From Moraxellaceae bacterium (lineage in GTDB: Bacteria; Pseudomonadota; Gammaproteobacteria; Pseudomonadales; Moraxellaceae), in the NCBI GenBank assembly GCA_030146505.1, contig JASLCO010000140.1, positions 1-6,379 of the forward strand: 6,379 nt of DNA. The letters run 5' to 3'. Positions within the stretch are counted from its first letter, which is position 1. Each line of letters starts with the position of its first letter. A model generated the notes under the pieces. The model saw nothing but the letters and a program-made list of their open reading frames with translations, was not told the origin of the DNA and did no database searches. A program made the position numbers and the translations under genes. Positions 6,115 to 6,379 of the stretch are shown here, in pieces.

Positions 6115-6379
6115 TCAGCCCAGCTTTTCGCTGAAGGCCGTATAGATGGCCATGGCGTTGTGCACCATTTCCTCCACGGGCTGCGGGCAGCCTTCCAGCA
6201 CCCAGGCCTTGGTCATTTCCACCACGGCACCCACCATGGCCGTGGATAAAAGCTGTGCATCCAGGCGCTGCCGTTCCAGCGCGGGGCCGAACCATTTCAC
6301 GGCCATGTCGCGCAGCATGAGGGTGAAGCCGCCGGTGACCTGGCGATACATTTCCGTCATCTGCGGGCCTATGGTGAGC
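6115..6379 (-). CDS. TetR/AcrR-family regulator, C-terminal part
   Basis: The minus-strand frame is open from the right edge to a TGA at 6115-6117, giving 87 residues of a larger protein. The ATG at 6358-6360 is internal, because the frame stays open upstream of it (LTIGPQ-MTEMYRQ). The part seen is helical and resembles the ligand-binding half of TetR regulators: an amphipathic helix (TEMYRQVTGGFTLMLRDM), then DAQLLSTAMVGAVVEMTKAW and a final VEEMVHNAMAIYTAFSEKL, typical of the dimer-forming last helices. The DNA-binding helix-turn-helix lies outside the window, so family assignment rests on the C-terminal pattern and the ligand and target cannot be guessed. The gene converges on ypfJ with a 162-bp gap, so there is no shared divergent promoter in this window to link it to its neighbours. 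Confidence 0.75.
   Translation of the reverse strand, partial: LTIGPQMTEMYRQVTGGFTLMLRDMAVKWFGPALERQRLDAQLLSTAMVGAVVEMTKAWVLEGCPQPVEEMVHNAMAIYTAFSEKLG

Overview
The window looks like an ordinary chromosomal segment of a GC-rich proteobacterium. Four protein families point to a free-living Gram-negative: a Kup potassium transporter, a periplasmic cis/trans fatty-acid isomerase (Cti), a YpfJ-type zinc metallopeptidase and a TetR regulator. GTAG-headed REP palindromes of the kind common in Pseudomonas and Xanthomonadales fit a gammaproteobacterium, but genus cannot be settled from this sequence and a betaproteobacterium is not excluded.

Layout. Positions 1-128 hold no gene I can support. A good intrinsic terminator at 129-156 closes transcription arriving from the left. 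A leader of about 280 bp without a supported gene precedes kup (451-2346, +). The kup-cti gap (2347-2596) is full of hairpins: two stem-loops, a strong bidirectional terminator (2485-2517), and then a palindrome cluster (2520-2551) beside a weak candidate promoter for cti. cti (2597-4939, +) is complete, with a signal peptide and a CXXCH haem c motif. The 158 bp between cti and the metallopeptidase gene consists almost wholly of repeats: an inverted REP-like doublet whose GTAG head contains the cti stop codon, then a TCCCG/CGGGA repeat next to the ribosome binding site. ypfJ (5098-5952, +) is complete. It faces the C-terminal part of a TetR-family regulator (6115 to beyond the right edge, -) across a 162 bp convergent gap with an inverted pair of REP sequences.

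How the genes relate. A terminator separates kup from cti, and repeats separate cti from ypfJ, so these are probably three separate transcription units. Kup (K+ uptake at the inner membrane), Cti (trans-unsaturated fatty acids made in existing phospholipids) and YpfJ (membrane-anchored protease) all act at the cell envelope. A shared stress role is only an inference from adjacency.

I found no new multi-gene system, mobile gene, CRISPR array or RNA gene. The most interesting material is intergenic: several REP-like families in 6.4 kb, the palindromes ahead of cti, and competing hairpins ahead of ypfJ.
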